DNA of 64,000 nt, taken from NCBI GenBank assembly GCA_029862045.1, contig JAOTYE010000014.1, forward strand, positions 35,853 to 99,852, given 5' to 3'. Below, piece after piece: positions 36,232-45,103 of the stretch (its first letter is position 1; each line of letters begins with the position of its first letter). Source of the stretch: Gammaproteobacteria bacterium. GTDB taxonomy: Bacteria; Pseudomonadota; Gammaproteobacteria; Steroidobacterales; Woeseiaceae. Position numbers and translations under genes: made by a program. The notes beneath the pieces were generated by a model. It was given only the letters and a program-made list of their open reading frames with translations. It ran no database searches and was not told where the DNA came from.

Positions 36232-36310
36232 GATTGATCCGGGGTCATTGATGCATTAACCCCGGGAAACCATTACTATTCAGCAATGTAATCGGTTATG
36301 GGGGAATGCC

Positions 36311-38731
36311 ATGTTTAGGAAATCCGAAGTCAACAGGGCCGTGTGCCTGGCGTTGGCGACATCCGCAGGTTTGGCCTCGGCGCCGGTTATGGCCGAGTTT
36401 GAGGAAATCGTCGTAACGGCCACCAAACGAGCGACAGATCTTCAGGACACCCCGATTGCGATACAAGCGCTGGGCGAAGAGAAGCTCGATGAACTCAATA
36501 TCGCGAATTTCGACGACTATATTCGTTATCTACCCAATGTGAATTCGGCGGGCCGCGGTCCTGGTCAGTCATCGGTATTCATTCGCGGCATGGCCACCGA
36601 CTCGTCGGACCAGACCTCCGTCGAAATTGGCGCACCGGTACCCAACGTCGCGTTGTATCTCGACGAGCAGCCGGTCAGCTCGGGTGGGCGAAATCTTGAC
36701 CTGTACACAGCTGATATTGCCCGGGTGGAAGTATTGCCGGGCCCCCAGGGCACCCTGTTCGGCGCCAGTTCACAGGCGGGCACGGTCCGCCTGATCACCA
36801 ATAAGCCCGTCTACAACGAGTTCCAGGCGGGATTCGACGCGAGTTATTCAACTACTAGCGGGGGTGACGACAGCAATAGCGTCGAAGCTTTCGTTAACAT
36901 TCCGGTTATCGATGACAAGTTCGCCATCCGTGCCGTGTTCTATAGCGCGGTCGAAGGCGGCTACATCGACAACGTCTTCGGCGAAAATGCGTACGAACCG
37001 ACTGATGTGGGTTATCCGGCCGGGTCGCCGAATACGGTCGTCAATAATATCGCTTTTGTTGAGGATGACTTTAACGACGCGGTGTATCGTGGTGCGCGTG
37101 TCAGCGCAAAGATTGCGCTCAGCGACGATTGGGAGGTCATCCCGCAGTTCATGACTCAGGCGCTGGATGTCGACGGCGTCTTCGATCATTCGCCGCCGTC
37201 CATTGCCGACCTGGATCCCGAATCGGCAGGCAGTCGCGTGGTCGGTGATCTCAAGGTGCAGCGCTTCTTCCCCGATTTTCTGGACGATGAATTCAACCAG
37301 TTCTCGCTGACCGTGAACGGTCGGCTGGGCGCGCTGGATCTCGTCTATGCGGGTTCGTTCCTCGATCGCGAAGTCAACAACAGCTTCGACTACAGCGGCT
37401 ATACGCAAGTTGGTGACTTCGGTGCCTATTACATCTGTGACTACGCCAATTACGCCGCGTACGGTTTTTACGGAACGTGCGGCGACCCGACACAAGGCAT
37501 GATCGCGAATATCGAGAACGAGCGGACCACGCACGAATTCCGCCTGTCGTATGACGAGGGCGAAATGTTCGCATTCGTTGCCGGCGTGTTCTTGGACGAC
37601 ATTGAGGCCAAGGTCGATACCAACTTCTATGTCGCAGGGTCTGTCGGGGCTTTCGCGCCCAATACGCCACATTCGCAATCCACGGTGTTTAACCCCAATC
37701 CTCGTGCCGAGGGCATCACGTTCATGAATGATGCGATTCGCGACGAGGAGCAGATCGCCTTTTTCGGTGAGGTCACGTTCAACGTCACTGATTCGCTTGC
37801 GCTGACCGTCGGCGCGCGAAACTACGACATCGAGACGAGTCTGGTGGGCTCGTCGAACTTTGCCACACTTTGTCCAGCCGCCCCGGCCCCGTGCACTGCA
37901 GCCGATGACGGTGACGGCGGAGTTAGTTATGACGTGGAATTTGCGAACGATCTGCCGCTCAAGGAAGACGACACGATATTCAAGGGCAGCGTTTCCTTCG
38001 CGCCTAACGATGACTTGCTGTTTTTTGGGACCTATTCGGAGGGTTTTCGCCCCGGTGGGTTCAACCGCAGTGATAATCCGCTAGTGCCGAAGACTTATGT
38101 CAGTGACGAGGTGACCAATCTCGAGTTCGGCTGGAAAACCACAATGGCGAACGGCACGGTTCGCTTTAATGGTTCTATCTATCAGATCGATTGGGATAAT
38201 GTGCAAATCGGCGTTACGGATTTCAATATCGGCGTCCTCACGTTCGTGCTGAATGCTGCCGATGCCGAGATCCAGGGCTTTGAGGGTGACCTGACCTGGC
38301 TGCCGAATGACAATCTGACGCTGGCCGCAGTGTGGTCATACAATTCGACCGAAATGGTGAAGGTTCCGCCCAATATATCGAACCTGGCTCCTGAAGGATC
38401 CGATCTGGCGCTGGCGCCGGAATTCCAGTACAACCTCAGCGCACGCTACCATTGGGAAGTGGGCGACAAGAACGCGCATGCGCAATTGGTGCTCGCCCAC
38501 ACCGACGAGCAGTTCAGTTCCATCGTCACCGCCAATCGTTTCGAGCAGGGTTCTTACGACACGCTGGATGGCGCGATCGGTGTCAGCGCGGACAACTGGG
38601 GCATCGAATTATTCGCGGAGAACCTTACCGATGAGCGCGCGGAGTTGTTCATCAATTCTCTGGACACGGACTTGCGGATAACGACGAATCGACCACGAAC
38701 GTGGGGCGTGCGTGTTTCCTATGATTTCTAG
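36311..38731 (+). CDS. TonB-dependent outer-membrane receptor
   Basis: 806 residues. Signal peptide about 1-28 (ending PVMA), TonB box EEIVVTATK (about 31-39), plug domain with DTPIAIQALGEEKLDEL and VEVLPGPQGTLFGASSQAGTV, and a 22-strand barrel ending in a terminal aromatic residue (RVSYDF). This is the iron-complex or nutrient receptor type common in marine proteobacteria. The ligand is unknown. Strong ribosome-binding sequence GGGGGAA before ATG. Its TAG shares its G with the GTG of the next gene, so receptor and sulfotransferase-like protein are coupled. Confidence 0.95.
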   Translation: MFRKSEVNRAVCLALATSAGLASAPVMAEFEEIVVTATKRATDLQDTPIAIQALGEEKLDELNIANFDDYIRYLPNVNSAGRGPGQSSVFIRGMATDSSDQTSVEIGAPVPNVALYLDEQPVSSGGRNLDLYTADIARVEVLPGPQGTLFGASSQAGTVRLITNKPVYNEFQAGFDASYSTTSGGDDSNSVEAFVNIPVIDDKFAIRAVFYSAVEGGYIDNVFGENAYEPTDVGYPAGSPNTVVNNIAFVEDDFNDAVYRGARVSAKIALSDDWEVIPQFMTQALDVDGVFDHSPPSIADLDPESAGSRVVGDLKVQRFFPDFLDDEFNQFSLTVNGRLGALDLVYAGSFLDREVNNSFDYSGYTQVGDFGAYYICDYANYAAYGFYGTCGDPTQGMIANIENERTTHEFRLSYDEGEMFAFVAGVFLDDIEAKVDTNFYVAGSVGAFAPNTPHSQSTVFNPNPRAEGITFMNDAIRDEEQIAFFGEVTFNVTDSLALTVGARNYDIETSLVGSSNFATLCPAAPAPCTAADDGDGGVSYDVEFANDLPLKEDDTIFKGSVSFAPNDDLLFFGTYSEGFRPGGFNRSDNPLVPKTYVSDEVTNLEFGWKTTMANGTVRFNGSIYQIDWDNVQIGVTDFNIGVLTFVLNAADAEIQGFEGDLTWLPNDNLTLAAVWSYNSTEMVKVPPNISNLAPEGSDLALAPEFQYNLSARYHWEVGDKNAHAQLVLAHTDEQFSSIVTANRFEQGSYDTLDGAIGVSADNWGIELFAENLTDERAELFINSLDTDLRITTNRPRTWGVRVSYDF

Positions 38732-40707
38732 TGCCTGACGGCGCGATGAGCGCGCAGCAGCTGCTGCAGGACGGGAAACTTCAGGAAGCGCTCAAGGCAG
38801 CGCGTCAAGAGCTCGTCGACAATCCACAGGATGTCGACGTGCTTTACTGCATGGCCGTTTCGCAGCGTTATCTTGGCCAGCAGTATGAGGCGCTGCAAAC
38901 CCTCGAACAACTCAATGCCGTAGCCCCGAATTACGCCAGATCCTTTCAGGAAGCCGGCCATAACTACAAGAAACTCGGCGATCTGGACAATGCCTGCCAG
39001 GCATACAAGCGCGCGGTCGAACTCAATCGTGCGCTGATCGCATCGTGGCGGGAGCTGGCCACGATTCATCAGCAGCAGAATGCTCCCCGGAAGTCCGTGG
39101 CAGCGAAAGCGGAATTCGAACGCCTGTCGAAACTGCCGCCGGAGCTGGTCACCGTCACGAGCCTCATGGAGGAAAACAAGCTGTACCGGGCGGAGAAACT
39201 CTGCCGGGATTTCCTGCAAAAGACGCCGCATCACATCGAGGCAATGCGGCTACTCGCGTTACTGGGCATGAAACTTCTTGTCTATGATGACGCCGAGTTC
39301 CTGCTCGAGAGCTGCGTCGAACTCGAACCCGATTACTGGCTCGCCAGGCTGGACTATGTGACCGTCCTGCAAAAACGCCAGAAGTTCGAGAAGGCGCTCG
39401 AACAAGCCGTCATTCTCAGGGACACGTTTCCCGGCAACTATGTGTTTGATCTGACCTTCGCGAATCAAAGCGTCGCCATCGGTAACTTTGATGCGGCCCT
39501 TGAGGTCTATGACAGAGTCATTGAGGCACACCCTGAATTCGCGCAAACCTTCCTGGCCCGTGGCCACGCACTTAAAACGGTCGGACGCGTCGAGGACGGC
39601 ATAGATTCGTATCGCGGTGCGTATCGCGTGAGAAAAGATTTCGGGGATGCTTATTGGAGCCTGGCCAATCTGAAAACGTATCGGTTCACAGACGAAGAAA
39701 TCGCGCAAATGCGCACTCAGATCGAGCGAGCGGAAACGGCCATCGACGATAAATATCACCTGTGTTTCGCGCTTGGAAAAGCGCTCGAGGATCGCAAGCA
39801 ATACGAGGAGTCGTTCGCTTTCTATGAGCAGGGCAACGAACTCAGAAAGAGTGGCTTGCGCTACGACCCGGAGCGGCTCGAACTCGCGATGCAGCGCCAG
39901 GCGGAGTTTTGCACCGAGGCATTGTTTCGCGACAAGGCCGGTTTTGGCGGCGACTATTCGGATCCGATATTTGTGGTTGGGCTGCCGCGCGCAGGTTCCA
40001 CATTGCTTGAGCAGATTCTGGCGTCGCACTCGCAGATCGACGGCACGATGGAGTTACCGAACATCATCGCGACCGCTCACCGCCTGAACGGCCGACGTGC
40101 GGTGACCGAAGAGGCGAATTACCCGAAAATTCTGATCGACCTGAACGATGAGCATTTCAGGAAATTGGCCGACGCTTATATCGAAGACACCGCGATACAT
40201 CGCAAGGGTGCGCCGAAATTCATCGACAAGATGCCGAATAATTTCATGCATGTCGGCCTGATCCACCTGATGTTCCCCAATGCCAAAGTCATCGATGCGC
40301 GGCGGCACCCGATGGCGTGTTGTTTCAGTGGTTTCAAGCAGCTATTTGCCGACGGTCAGGAATTCACCTACGGACTGGACGATATTGCTCGCTACTACAA
40401 GTCCTACGTCAAGCTCATGGAACATTGGGACGAGGTCCTACCGGGAAAGGTATTGCGCGTGCACTATGAACATGTCGTCGCCGACGCGGAGCGCCAGGTA
40501 AGACGCATGCTCGACTATCTGGATGTGCCTTTCGAAGAGGCATGCCTCAACTTCCACCAGACCGATCGTTCGGTACGAACACCGAGTTCCGAGCAGGTAA
40601 GGCAGCCGATTTACAAAGGAGCGCTCGAGCAGTGGCGAAACTTCGAGCCATACCTCGATGCCATCAAGACAGGATTGGCAACTGAGATTGCGAACTACCC
40701 AATCTAG
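38731..40707 (+). CDS. TPR-repeat sulfotransferase family protein
   Basis: 658 residues. The first 400 or so are tetratricopeptide repeats (LLQDGKLQEALKAARQEL, DLDNACQAYKRAVELN). The C-terminal 250 are a sulfotransferase domain with the PAPS 5'-phosphosulfate loop FVVGLPRAGSTLLEQILASH (about 411-430) and a 3'-phosphate-type region around DARRHPMACCFSGFK (about 515-529). No signal peptide, so cytoplasmic. Proteins of this TPR-sulfotransferase type often sit beside TonB-dependent receptors. Overlap TAGTG with the receptor gene implies coordinated production. What it sulfates, if anything, is unknown. ATG 38746 is an alternative start. Confidence 0.88.
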   Translation: MPDGAMSAQQLLQDGKLQEALKAARQELVDNPQDVDVLYCMAVSQRYLGQQYEALQTLEQLNAVAPNYARSFQEAGHNYKKLGDLDNACQAYKRAVELNRALIASWRELATIHQQQNAPRKSVAAKAEFERLSKLPPELVTVTSLMEENKLYRAEKLCRDFLQKTPHHIEAMRLLALLGMKLLVYDDAEFLLESCVELEPDYWLARLDYVTVLQKRQKFEKALEQAVILRDTFPGNYVFDLTFANQSVAIGNFDAALEVYDRVIEAHPEFAQTFLARGHALKTVGRVEDGIDSYRGAYRVRKDFGDAYWSLANLKTYRFTDEEIAQMRTQIERAETAIDDKYHLCFALGKALEDRKQYEESFAFYEQGNELRKSGLRYDPERLELAMQRQAEFCTEALFRDKAGFGGDYSDPIFVVGLPRAGSTLLEQILASHSQIDGTMELPNIIATAHRLNGRRAVTEEANYPKILIDLNDEHFRKLADAYIEDTAIHRKGAPKFIDKMPNNFMHVGLIHLMFPNAKVIDARRHPMACCFSGFKQLFADGQEFTYGLDDIARYYKSYVKLMEHWDEVLPGKVLRVHYEHVVADAERQVRRMLDYLDVPFEEACLNFHQTDRSVRTPSSEQVRQPIYKGALEQWRNFEPYLDAIKTGLATEIANYPI

Positions 40708-40710
40708 CCC

Positions 40711-40736
40711 TTAGCAAGAAGCTACAAAGTTGCTAA
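40711..40736. terminator. short hairpin between convergent genes
   Basis: TTAGCAA (40711-40717) and TTGCTAA (40730-40736) are perfect 7-base arms around a 12-base loop in the 46-base gap between the sulfotransferase-like and bactofilin genes. No T-run follows, so termination is only a possibility. Confidence 0.25.
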
Positions 40737-40753
40737 TCGACCCTTTGGTGATT

Positions 40754-41227
40754 TCAAGCAGAAATGTCGTGAACCTGCATCGACTCGATTTGCACAGGCT
40801 CTTCAGACGCTTCCACTTCGGCCTCTTCACCCATGTCGATTCGTCCAACAAATCTGGCGCCGTCCTCCATGACAATACGACCACAGAAAATGTCGCCTTC
40901 GACATCAGCGCCACTGGCCAGCGAGACGACCCCTTCACTATGGATGTCGCCGACTAGCTTACCTTCAACGATCACGGAGCTGGCGTGGATGTCCGCCTTT
41001 ACCCGTCCCTGTTTGCCAATCGTGAGGTGCTTCTTGTGATGTGCGATCGTGCCCTCGATGCGGCCTTCGATCACCAGATCTTCGTCCGCCGACAACTCAC
41101 CCTTGAACACGAGTGTGGGTCCGATGACCGATACGTTCTTGGAGCGAATCGGGCGCGTCTGTCCAATTTTTGGAGGCGACGCCAAATCCGAGTCGTAATC
41201 ATCATCAGTCTTTTTGAACATTGCCAT
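40754..41227 (-). CDS. bactofilin (polymer-forming cytoskeletal protein)
   Basis: 157 residues from ATG 41227, which has GGAGG five bases upstream. The longer frame to 41467 is rejected. The bactofilin core (about 35-135) is a run of short beta-helix turns with regularly spaced V/I-x-G patterns (VFKGELSADEDLVIEGRIEG, ASSVIVEGKLVGDIHSEGVV). N and C tails are charged and disordered. Bactofilins form membrane-bound filaments that localise cell-wall or polysaccharide enzymes. It lies beside the surface-polymer locus. Confidence 0.93.
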   Translation of the reverse strand: MAMFKKTDDDYDSDLASPPKIGQTRPIRSKNVSVIGPTLVFKGELSADEDLVIEGRIEGTIAHHKKHLTIGKQGRVKADIHASSVIVEGKLVGDIHSEGVVSLASGADVEGDIFCGRIVMEDGARFVGRIDMGEEAEVEASEEPVQIESMQVHDISA

Positions 41228-41384
41228 TTTTACCTCCACGGGCAGAAGCCAGAACACGCCAAGTGCATACGCCCGAATAGTACTCCAGATCTTGCGCACG
41301 GGCCAAATGTGACGCGCCACACTGTGACGTGGGTACCAAATCGGTATCGTAGCTCGTTCGTCAACCTCATTTTGGACGAGACTA

Positions 41385-41807
41385 ATGCTGCGAATAGTTG
41401 TTCTGGCGCTGTCTTTGCTGATCTGCGCCTGCACGTCTGTCAAAGTGCAACCAGTGGACGCCTCCATGCCGCTTCTTCACGTCTGTATCCAACGAAATAC
41501 GGCAGTCCAGGTCGGTGATTTTCTACAGGTATTGGAAGACGGATTCGAGCGCCATGGGATCGGCACTGAGATATACAACGGCAATCGGCCGCGGCGATGT
41601 GAATATGTATTGACGTACACCGCGCTGCGCTCATGGGATATGAAGCCGTACCTGAGTCATGCAGAACTGCGTTTGCTACGAGCTGGACAGCAGGTCGCCT
41701 CTGCTGACTACCATCTTCGGGGCAAGGGTGGCTTCTCGTTGACGAAATGGGCCGGCACCAAGTCCAAGATGGATCCGGTCATCGACGAGCTACTTGCGGG
41801 AACTTAG
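41385..41807 (+). CDS. small lipoprotein (Sbal_3080-type)
   Basis: 140 residues. Signal with lipobox ICAC (cysteine about 16). The mature part has VCIQRNTAVQVGDFLQVLED, RRCEYVLTYTALRSWDMKPYL and FSLTKWAGTKSKMDPVIDEL, the pattern of a conserved uncharacterised lipoprotein family first annotated in Shewanella. Function unknown. Its last 18 bases overlap the 3' end of the convergent yidC-like gene. Confidence 0.8.
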   Translation: MLRIVVLALSLLICACTSVKVQPVDASMPLLHVCIQRNTAVQVGDFLQVLEDGFERHGIGTEIYNGNRPRRCEYVLTYTALRSWDMKPYLSHAELRLLRAGQQVASADYHLRGKGGFSLTKWAGTKSKMDPVIDELLAGT

Positions 41808-43280
41808 TCCTTCCCTGGCGCTATCGTCGCCTTTCCTCCATCGGCCGATCTGGATTTTCAACAGGTGTAAGACGTTGTTCGTCGTCCAGTACAACACCAT
41901 GCCAGCCGGAAACGTATAGAAGAGCAGGAAAAATGCGACGGCCATCAGGTACAGACGCAAGCGCTGCTTGCGCAGCAACTCTGGCGTCAGCGACGGCTCC
42001 ATCTGAATCCACGACGTAAACAACGTAACCCCGGTCATCAGGAACGGGAGCAGATTCAGATAAGCACCGAAAAACGGCAGCTCCCATGGCAGCGGAAGTG
42101 CGCGGTCTGGTTTCGCCAGATCCTGAGTCCATAAAAAGGATGTGTCGTTAAGCAAAAAACCTTCACCGAGCACATCGAACGCGGCAATAAAAATGGGAAT
42201 CTGAATCAGAAAACCCGCCAGGCTTTTTACCGCATACATGGGATTAACATTGTGTTCGCGATACACCGCGAGAATACGAGTATGCGCGTCTTCTCCTTTG
42301 TATTGCCGCTTGATCGCGTCGATCGGCGGCTGCAATATCGCGGCAGTCTTGTTGACCGAATCCTGCCACCGGTCGGCAACCAGCGTCAGCGGTGACATCA
42401 GGATCTTGACGCAGACAGACAGCAGAATAATCGCCAGACCGACGTTACCGACCAAAGATTGCACGCTGGTCAATAGCCAGGACATGCCGAAACAAAGCGC
42501 CCGCAGCCACTCCCACAACGCTGCGTACATCATGCCGCTTAGCTTCGAGTCCACCGCCGACAGGCCATTCGATTCGATGGGACCGGCATAGAGTTCGAGC
42601 TGCATACGAGAAACGTCCCGGCGGGGCATGACGATCAGGCGTGGCAGGTTTTCCTGTCCGGTATCGACCTGGATGTTGAGAGTCGCAGCCTCGGATCTGA
42701 GCAAGCCAGTCCAGAAGCGGTTGCGGACGCCGAACCAGTCCCCGGGAACCAGGCTTCGCTCGGCGGAAATTTCTGCAGAACTCTCCAATTTTTGTTGGCC
42801 GTCCGCATCCACTGCGATGGCCAGGACCTTGCCATACAAGGCACCGAACCCGGGCAGCGGTTCCGGTACGAAACTGGCTTCTCCGGATAGCTCGAGACTA
42901 GCGCCGGCAGGGATGTCGAGATCGAGGCGCACGGTATTGTGGGCGGAGGCGTCACCCGGGTCCGTCAGGAAATAGTGATGCGTCAGAATTCGACCATCGA
43001 TAGCTTCACGTGAAGTCATCGTGCGGCGTATGCCATCACCTAAGTCCTCGCCGACGACATCGTAGTGCAGCGACGTCAGCCTTGATGTCAATTCGATGTC
43101 ACCCGGTACGAGCCACCGCAGACGAACGTCATTACCGAGAAATTGCGGCAGGCCGCCAACGGAATTGATCGCAATACCTGATGTCGCGGTGCCCAGGGAA
43201 CTGGACAATTGCTGCGCGGATCCGATTGCCGAAAATGCAATCAGAAAAGCTATTGCAACCGTGCGCAGCCCACGCATCAT
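41790..43280 (-). CDS. YidC/Oxa1-family membrane insertase paralogue
   Basis: 496 residues. Signal-like N terminus (about 1-22), a periplasmic beta-rich domain (about 23-225), then the five-helix YidC core (about 245-480) with GNVGLAIILLSVCVKILMSP, YAVKSLAGFLIQIPIFIAAF and YTFPAGMVLYWTTNNVLHLL. In E. coli YidC the hydrophilic groove has an arginine in the first core helix (VRGIMYPLT); here the equivalent reads VKILMSPLT, a lysine. The housekeeping yidC normally lies near rnpA-dnaA, so this is probably a specialised copy. Overlaps the YejM-like gene by four bases, as the last gene of the phosphonate locus. Confidence 0.9.
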   Translation of the reverse strand: MMRGLRTVAIAFLIAFSAIGSAQQLSSSLGTATSGIAINSVGGLPQFLGNDVRLRWLVPGDIELTSRLTSLHYDVVGEDLGDGIRRTMTSREAIDGRILTHHYFLTDPGDASAHNTVRLDLDIPAGASLELSGEASFVPEPLPGFGALYGKVLAIAVDADGQQKLESSAEISAERSLVPGDWFGVRNRFWTGLLRSEAATLNIQVDTGQENLPRLIVMPRRDVSRMQLELYAGPIESNGLSAVDSKLSGMMYAALWEWLRALCFGMSWLLTSVQSLVGNVGLAIILLSVCVKILMSPLTLVADRWQDSVNKTAAILQPPIDAIKRQYKGEDAHTRILAVYREHNVNPMYAVKSLAGFLIQIPIFIAAFDVLGEGFLLNDTSFLWTQDLAKPDRALPLPWELPFFGAYLNLLPFLMTGVTLFTSWIQMEPSLTPELLRKQRLRLYLMAVAFFLLFYTFPAGMVLYWTTNNVLHLLKIQIGRWRKGDDSAREGLSSRK

Positions 43281-45103
43281 TCCAGGAACCTGCTTTGCGC
43301 TTCCATTGCTTCCCTGATCAAGGCGGGGTTCAGATCGGAATCACTGACGGGGCGATAATCGCGATCACGAACCTCAAAAAATCCGCCGGGATGTGAAATG
43401 ATAACTTGATCGGGTTCGATGATCGCATGCGAGTTGTAACTGCCGGCAATCATCCATGGCCACGATTCTCCGGAAAACAGGTTCTGACCCACACTGTATT
43501 CGCGTGGTGGATTGTGGCACTCGAACACTTCCTGCAACAGCGTAACGGGCAGGTCATGACTGGCAGTCCGATGCGAAAATTCCGTCGACTCTCTTCCCGG
43601 CCAGACGATCATCATTGTCGACAGCAACTGCGCATTGCTGAAAGCATTCCCGTGGCCGATATAGCCAAGTCCGTTGTCATCGTATTCACTGCCATGGTCG
43701 CTGGTGACAATAACGATCGTGTTGTCTGTCAGTGACTGGCTTTCCAACGAATCCAGAACGCGGCCAAACTCGTGATCCACCATCTGCAGCGCCTGCCGAT
43801 AGCGGAGCCAGGCGTCCCTGGTCTCGGGGTTATTTATGAAGCGGCGCTCCACCTCCAGCAAATCGCCTTCCTCGATCGGTTCCTCACTGGCCTTTTGATT
43901 CTTTGGCGGATCGTACTGCAGGTAAGCAAAAATCGGCTGATCGGTCGTACGCCTGGACAACCAGTCCAACCAGTCATCGGTGGCCTTTACATTTTGCTCC
44001 AACAGGCTCATGTCCGCGCCTTTGCCCGGCAGACCCGGCCACGCAACGAACGCGGTGCGATCAAGCGACGCCGGACGGCCGAATCCAGCTGCGCTGAACA
44101 AGGCCATCTGATAATTGTTACGCCGGACCTGATCCATCAACACCGGCGGACGTTGCAACGCATAGATGCTCTGCCAATAAGTGCTCGGCAAGCCATAGAA
44201 TAATGAGAACAACCCCATCCGGGTGGAGTTTCCGCCGCTGTAGTGTTGCCGAAAGCGAGACGCGTGTTGGCTGAATGCTGCCAGGTTCGGCAACAGTTTC
44301 GGATGCACGACGTCGGGGCGCAGCGCGTCGATCATGACGATCAGAATATTTGGCAGTGACTCTGTCTTGGCCCGACAGTTAATGCGATTCAGTGGGTAAC
44401 GAAGCTCACTGTCGCTCGTCCCGAGGCTGTGGTTCAACAAGCGCCGTTTCTGCACCAGATCCGGATCCACGAGTTCCAGGTCGGCGAGAATCCGTTTCGC
44501 CTTCATCGGACGATAAAGGGGCATGTATCGCGTAAACCGGGTTACCGGAATGTGCCCAACCGCATCGGCCCAAATGTGAATTGACTGGCTGACGAGCAAG
44601 CAAGCGATCAGACCAATGGCGATCCAACGGCCACCGATTTGTTGCGATCCGGCAGTCAGCCAGTTGCGGACTTGTCCGGCCAACACGCTTTGGAAAGCGA
44701 GAGCAATAATGAAAAAGACGCCTGCGAACGCCAACGTATGCCACGCCAATATCTCCAGTGTCAGCCAGGTCAGGTGATATCGGTTCTGAGCGAACACATT
44801 GGTATCGAGAATCAGCAGGCTGACGCTGAAACTCATCGCTATGACCGCGACCGTAATAACGGGGCGGCGCATCGGCAGGACCAGCAATAGCGGGATCACA
44901 AGCAGAACCAGCGGCAAGTAGGCCAGAAAAGCCGCATGCGCGATGAACGCCAGCAGCACGTAGATATTGCCGGTCACATCGCTGGAAAACGGGTAGTCCC
45001 ACAAGTAGCGTGAGGCGATTAGCAGATTAATAGCCACGTTGGCAACACCGAACCAGCCGGTCCAGCGCAGCAGTTGTCGCCGGGAAGGCGGCTCAAGCAC
45101 CAT
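43277..45103 (-). CDS. YejM/PbgA-like membrane protein (sulfatase/alkaline phosphatase fold)
   Basis: 608 residues. Five N-terminal membrane helices (about 12-190, DUF3413-like), then a periplasmic sulfatase-fold domain (about 245-600). Landmarks: ILIVMIDALRPDVVHPKLLP, the nucleophile region SGGNSTRMGLFSLFYGLPST and TSDHGSEYDDNGLGYIGHGN. E. coli YejM (LapC) controls LpxC turnover and has lost metal-binding residues. Here the TSDHGSEY and YIGHGN motifs keep Asp-His residues, so this member may be a metal-dependent hydrolase or transferase, as EptA and LtaS are. Its gene overlaps the TagF-like gene by 11 bases, pointing to surface-polymer work. Confidence 0.85.
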   Translation of the reverse strand: MVLEPPSRRQLLRWTGWFGVANVAINLLIASRYLWDYPFSSDVTGNIYVLLAFIAHAAFLAYLPLVLLVIPLLLVLPMRRPVITVAVIAMSFSVSLLILDTNVFAQNRYHLTWLTLEILAWHTLAFAGVFFIIALAFQSVLAGQVRNWLTAGSQQIGGRWIAIGLIACLLVSQSIHIWADAVGHIPVTRFTRYMPLYRPMKAKRILADLELVDPDLVQKRRLLNHSLGTSDSELRYPLNRINCRAKTESLPNILIVMIDALRPDVVHPKLLPNLAAFSQHASRFRQHYSGGNSTRMGLFSLFYGLPSTYWQSIYALQRPPVLMDQVRRNNYQMALFSAAGFGRPASLDRTAFVAWPGLPGKGADMSLLEQNVKATDDWLDWLSRRTTDQPIFAYLQYDPPKNQKASEEPIEEGDLLEVERRFINNPETRDAWLRYRQALQMVDHEFGRVLDSLESQSLTDNTIVIVTSDHGSEYDDNGLGYIGHGNAFSNAQLLSTMMIVWPGRESTEFSHRTASHDLPVTLLQEVFECHNPPREYSVGQNLFSGESWPWMIAGSYNSHAIIEPDQVIISHPGGFFEVRDRDYRPVSDSDLNPALIREAMEAQSRFLE

